Shown: positions 5,093 through 5,922 of the stretch, piece after piece
Numbering within the stretch: position 1 is the stretch's first letter
How the letters are laid out: every line of letters begins with the position of its first letter
NCBI GenBank assembly: GCA_021787505.1
Contig: JAJYLU010000135.1
Span: forward strand, 1-5,922
Direction of reading: 5' to 3'
DNA: 5,922 nucleotides
Origin: Nitrospirota bacterium
Lineage (GTDB): Bacteria; Nitrospirota; Thermodesulfovibrionia; Thermodesulfovibrionales; UBA6898
Position numbers and translations under genes: made by a program
Notes under the pieces: generated by a model
What the model saw: only the letters and a program-made list of their open reading frames with translations
Database searches by the model: none
Told to the model about the DNA's origin: nothing

Positions 5093-5922
5093 TCTGTTCT
5101 CTCCTCTTCTGTAACGCATGCTCCAGGGCTTCTTTTACCGCATCAACCCTGGCAGGCAGTTCGATCGGTTTGTTTGCGTAGCGGCACGGGAAGTCGAGAG
5201 TCCCCTCGTGATAGCGGACCTTGAAGTCGGTGAACTTAAGGCCGTGAGCAGTGGAGATAATCACCACGTGCTCGGACCTGTCGATCTTGCCGGCATTGAC
5301 TAGCTTTATGAGGGCGGCCAGGGCGACGCCGGTGTGCGGGCAGTTGAACATGCCCGTCGTGTCGCCAAGCGCCGCGGCATCCGCCAATTCCTCCTCCGTC
5401 GCGTCCGCGACGATGCCGTTGAACTGCTTCAGCGTGCGTATTGCCTTTTCGATGCTGACCGGGTCGCCGATCTGGATGGCGCTGGCAAGCGTCTTCTGTG
5501 CCTGGATCGGTTCGAACGTCTCGAAGTTTTTGAGATAGGAACGATACAGCGGGTTGGCCCGCTCCGCCTGTGCCACCACGATCCGGGGCAGTTTGGAGAT
5601 GAGTCCTAGCTCCCGCATCATGAGAAGTCCGCTGCCCAGCGCCGAGACGTTGCCGAGGTTGCCGCCGGGGATGATGATCACGTCGGGCACCTCCCAGTCG
5701 AACTGCTGCACGATCTCGATACCAACTGTCTTTTGCCCCTCGATGCGGAGCGAGTTCATGGAATTTGCCAGGTAGATCGTTTCGTCCTGCGTAATCTCCT
5801 TTACCACGCGCATGCAGCCGTCGAAGTCGGTGTCCAGCGAGAGGACAAGGGCCCCGTTGGCAATCGGCTGCACTAATTGCGCCACCGATATCTTCCCCTT
5901 TGGCAGGAGCACGATGGACTGG
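5085..5922 (-). CDS. thrC: Threonine synthase (plant-type), 5'-truncated by window edge
   Basis: This PLP enzyme (fold type II) converts O-phospho-L-homoserine to L-threonine in the cytosol. About 278 C-terminal residues are visible. The frame is open to the window edge, so the GTG at 5912 is not the real start, and the N-terminal part with the PLP lysine lies outside. Recognisable segments are LPKGKIS and [33 protein letters not shown] and [21 protein letters not shown] is the PLP-phosphate loop. [23 protein letters not shown] and STAHGLKFT follow. These agree closely, from memory, with plant threonine synthases, a form also seen in various bacteria. Whether the plant-style N-terminal S-adenosylmethionine-binding region is present cannot be judged. 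The stop (TAA at 5087-5085) overlaps the start of the downstream cystathionine gamma-synthase-like gene by 8 nt. The operon promoter is outside the window. Confidence 0.93.
   Translation of the reverse strand, partial: QSIVLLPKGKISVAQLVQPIANGALVLSLDTDFDGCMRVVKEITQDETIYLANSMNSLRIEGQKTVGIEIVQQFDWEVPDVIIIPGGNLGNVSALGSGLLMMRELGLISKLPRIVVAQAERANPLYRSYLKNFETFEPIQAQKTLASAIQIGDPVSIEKAIRTLKQFNGIVADATEEELADAAALGDTTGMFNCPHTGVALAALIKLVNAGKIDRSEHVVIISTAHGLKFTDFKVRYHEGTLDFPCRYANKPIELPARVDAVKEALEHALQKRREQNG
5101..5107 (-). promoter_or_regulatory. Ribosome binding site of the cystathionine gamma-synthase-like gene
   Basis: On the minus strand this reads AGAGGAG, 8 nt before the ATG at 5092. It lies inside the last codons of threonine synthase and decides the start between Met5119 and Met5092. 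Confidence 0.65.

Noticed and set aside
5092..5119. Upstream ATG at 5119 as start of the cystathionine gamma-synthase-like gene
   Set aside because: No ribosome site precedes it, it would add a non-conserved MRYRRGENR extension, and the ATG at 5092 has AGAGGAG at good spacing.

Overview
The window looks like chromosomal DNA of a GC-moderate, probably anaerobic bacterium. The Nitrospirota (Thermodesulfovibrio-like) or a deltaproteobacterial/Desulfobacterota lineage fits best. The reasons are a GH57 glycosidase, a multihaem c-type cytochrome with paired two-helix HAMP proteins, and TTGACA/TGnTAnnnT promoter style. The taxonomic call is an inference from gene content, not from a marker gene. No mobile element, CRISPR array, tRNA or rRNA is visible.

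Layout, plus strand. Bases 2-1498 hold the C-terminal two thirds of a GH57 alpha-glucan-active enzyme, whose N-terminus lies outside the window. Bases 1499-1936 are non-coding apart from a possible 12-codon leader ORF. They carry a good sigma-70-type promoter (1672-1699) overlapped by two short dyads, then a roughly 230-nt untranslated leader rich in GGA triplets. Two hairpins in that leader present GGATGT in the loop, the classic look of CsrA/RsmA sites. Bases 1937-3871 form a compact three-gene operon: a two-helix HAMP protein, a seven-haem periplasmic cytochrome c (4-nt overlap with the first gene), and a second two-helix HAMP protein built to the same plan.

Layout, minus strand. Bases 5922-3884 hold threonine synthase (5' end cut off by the window edge) followed by a cystathionine gamma-synthase-type PLP enzyme. 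The two genes overlap by 8 nt. Both resemble the plant-type versions of these enzymes. In plants the two enzymes compete for O-phosphohomoserine, so this pair looks like a threonine/methionine branch-point operon. The minus-strand operon converges on the cytochrome operon with only 12 nt between the stop codons, and a hairpin sits across the junction.

The most interesting parts are the HAMP-cytochrome-HAMP cassette with its elaborate leader, which may be a membrane redox-sensing or electron-transfer module of unknown output, and the plant-like thrC/CGS pair.
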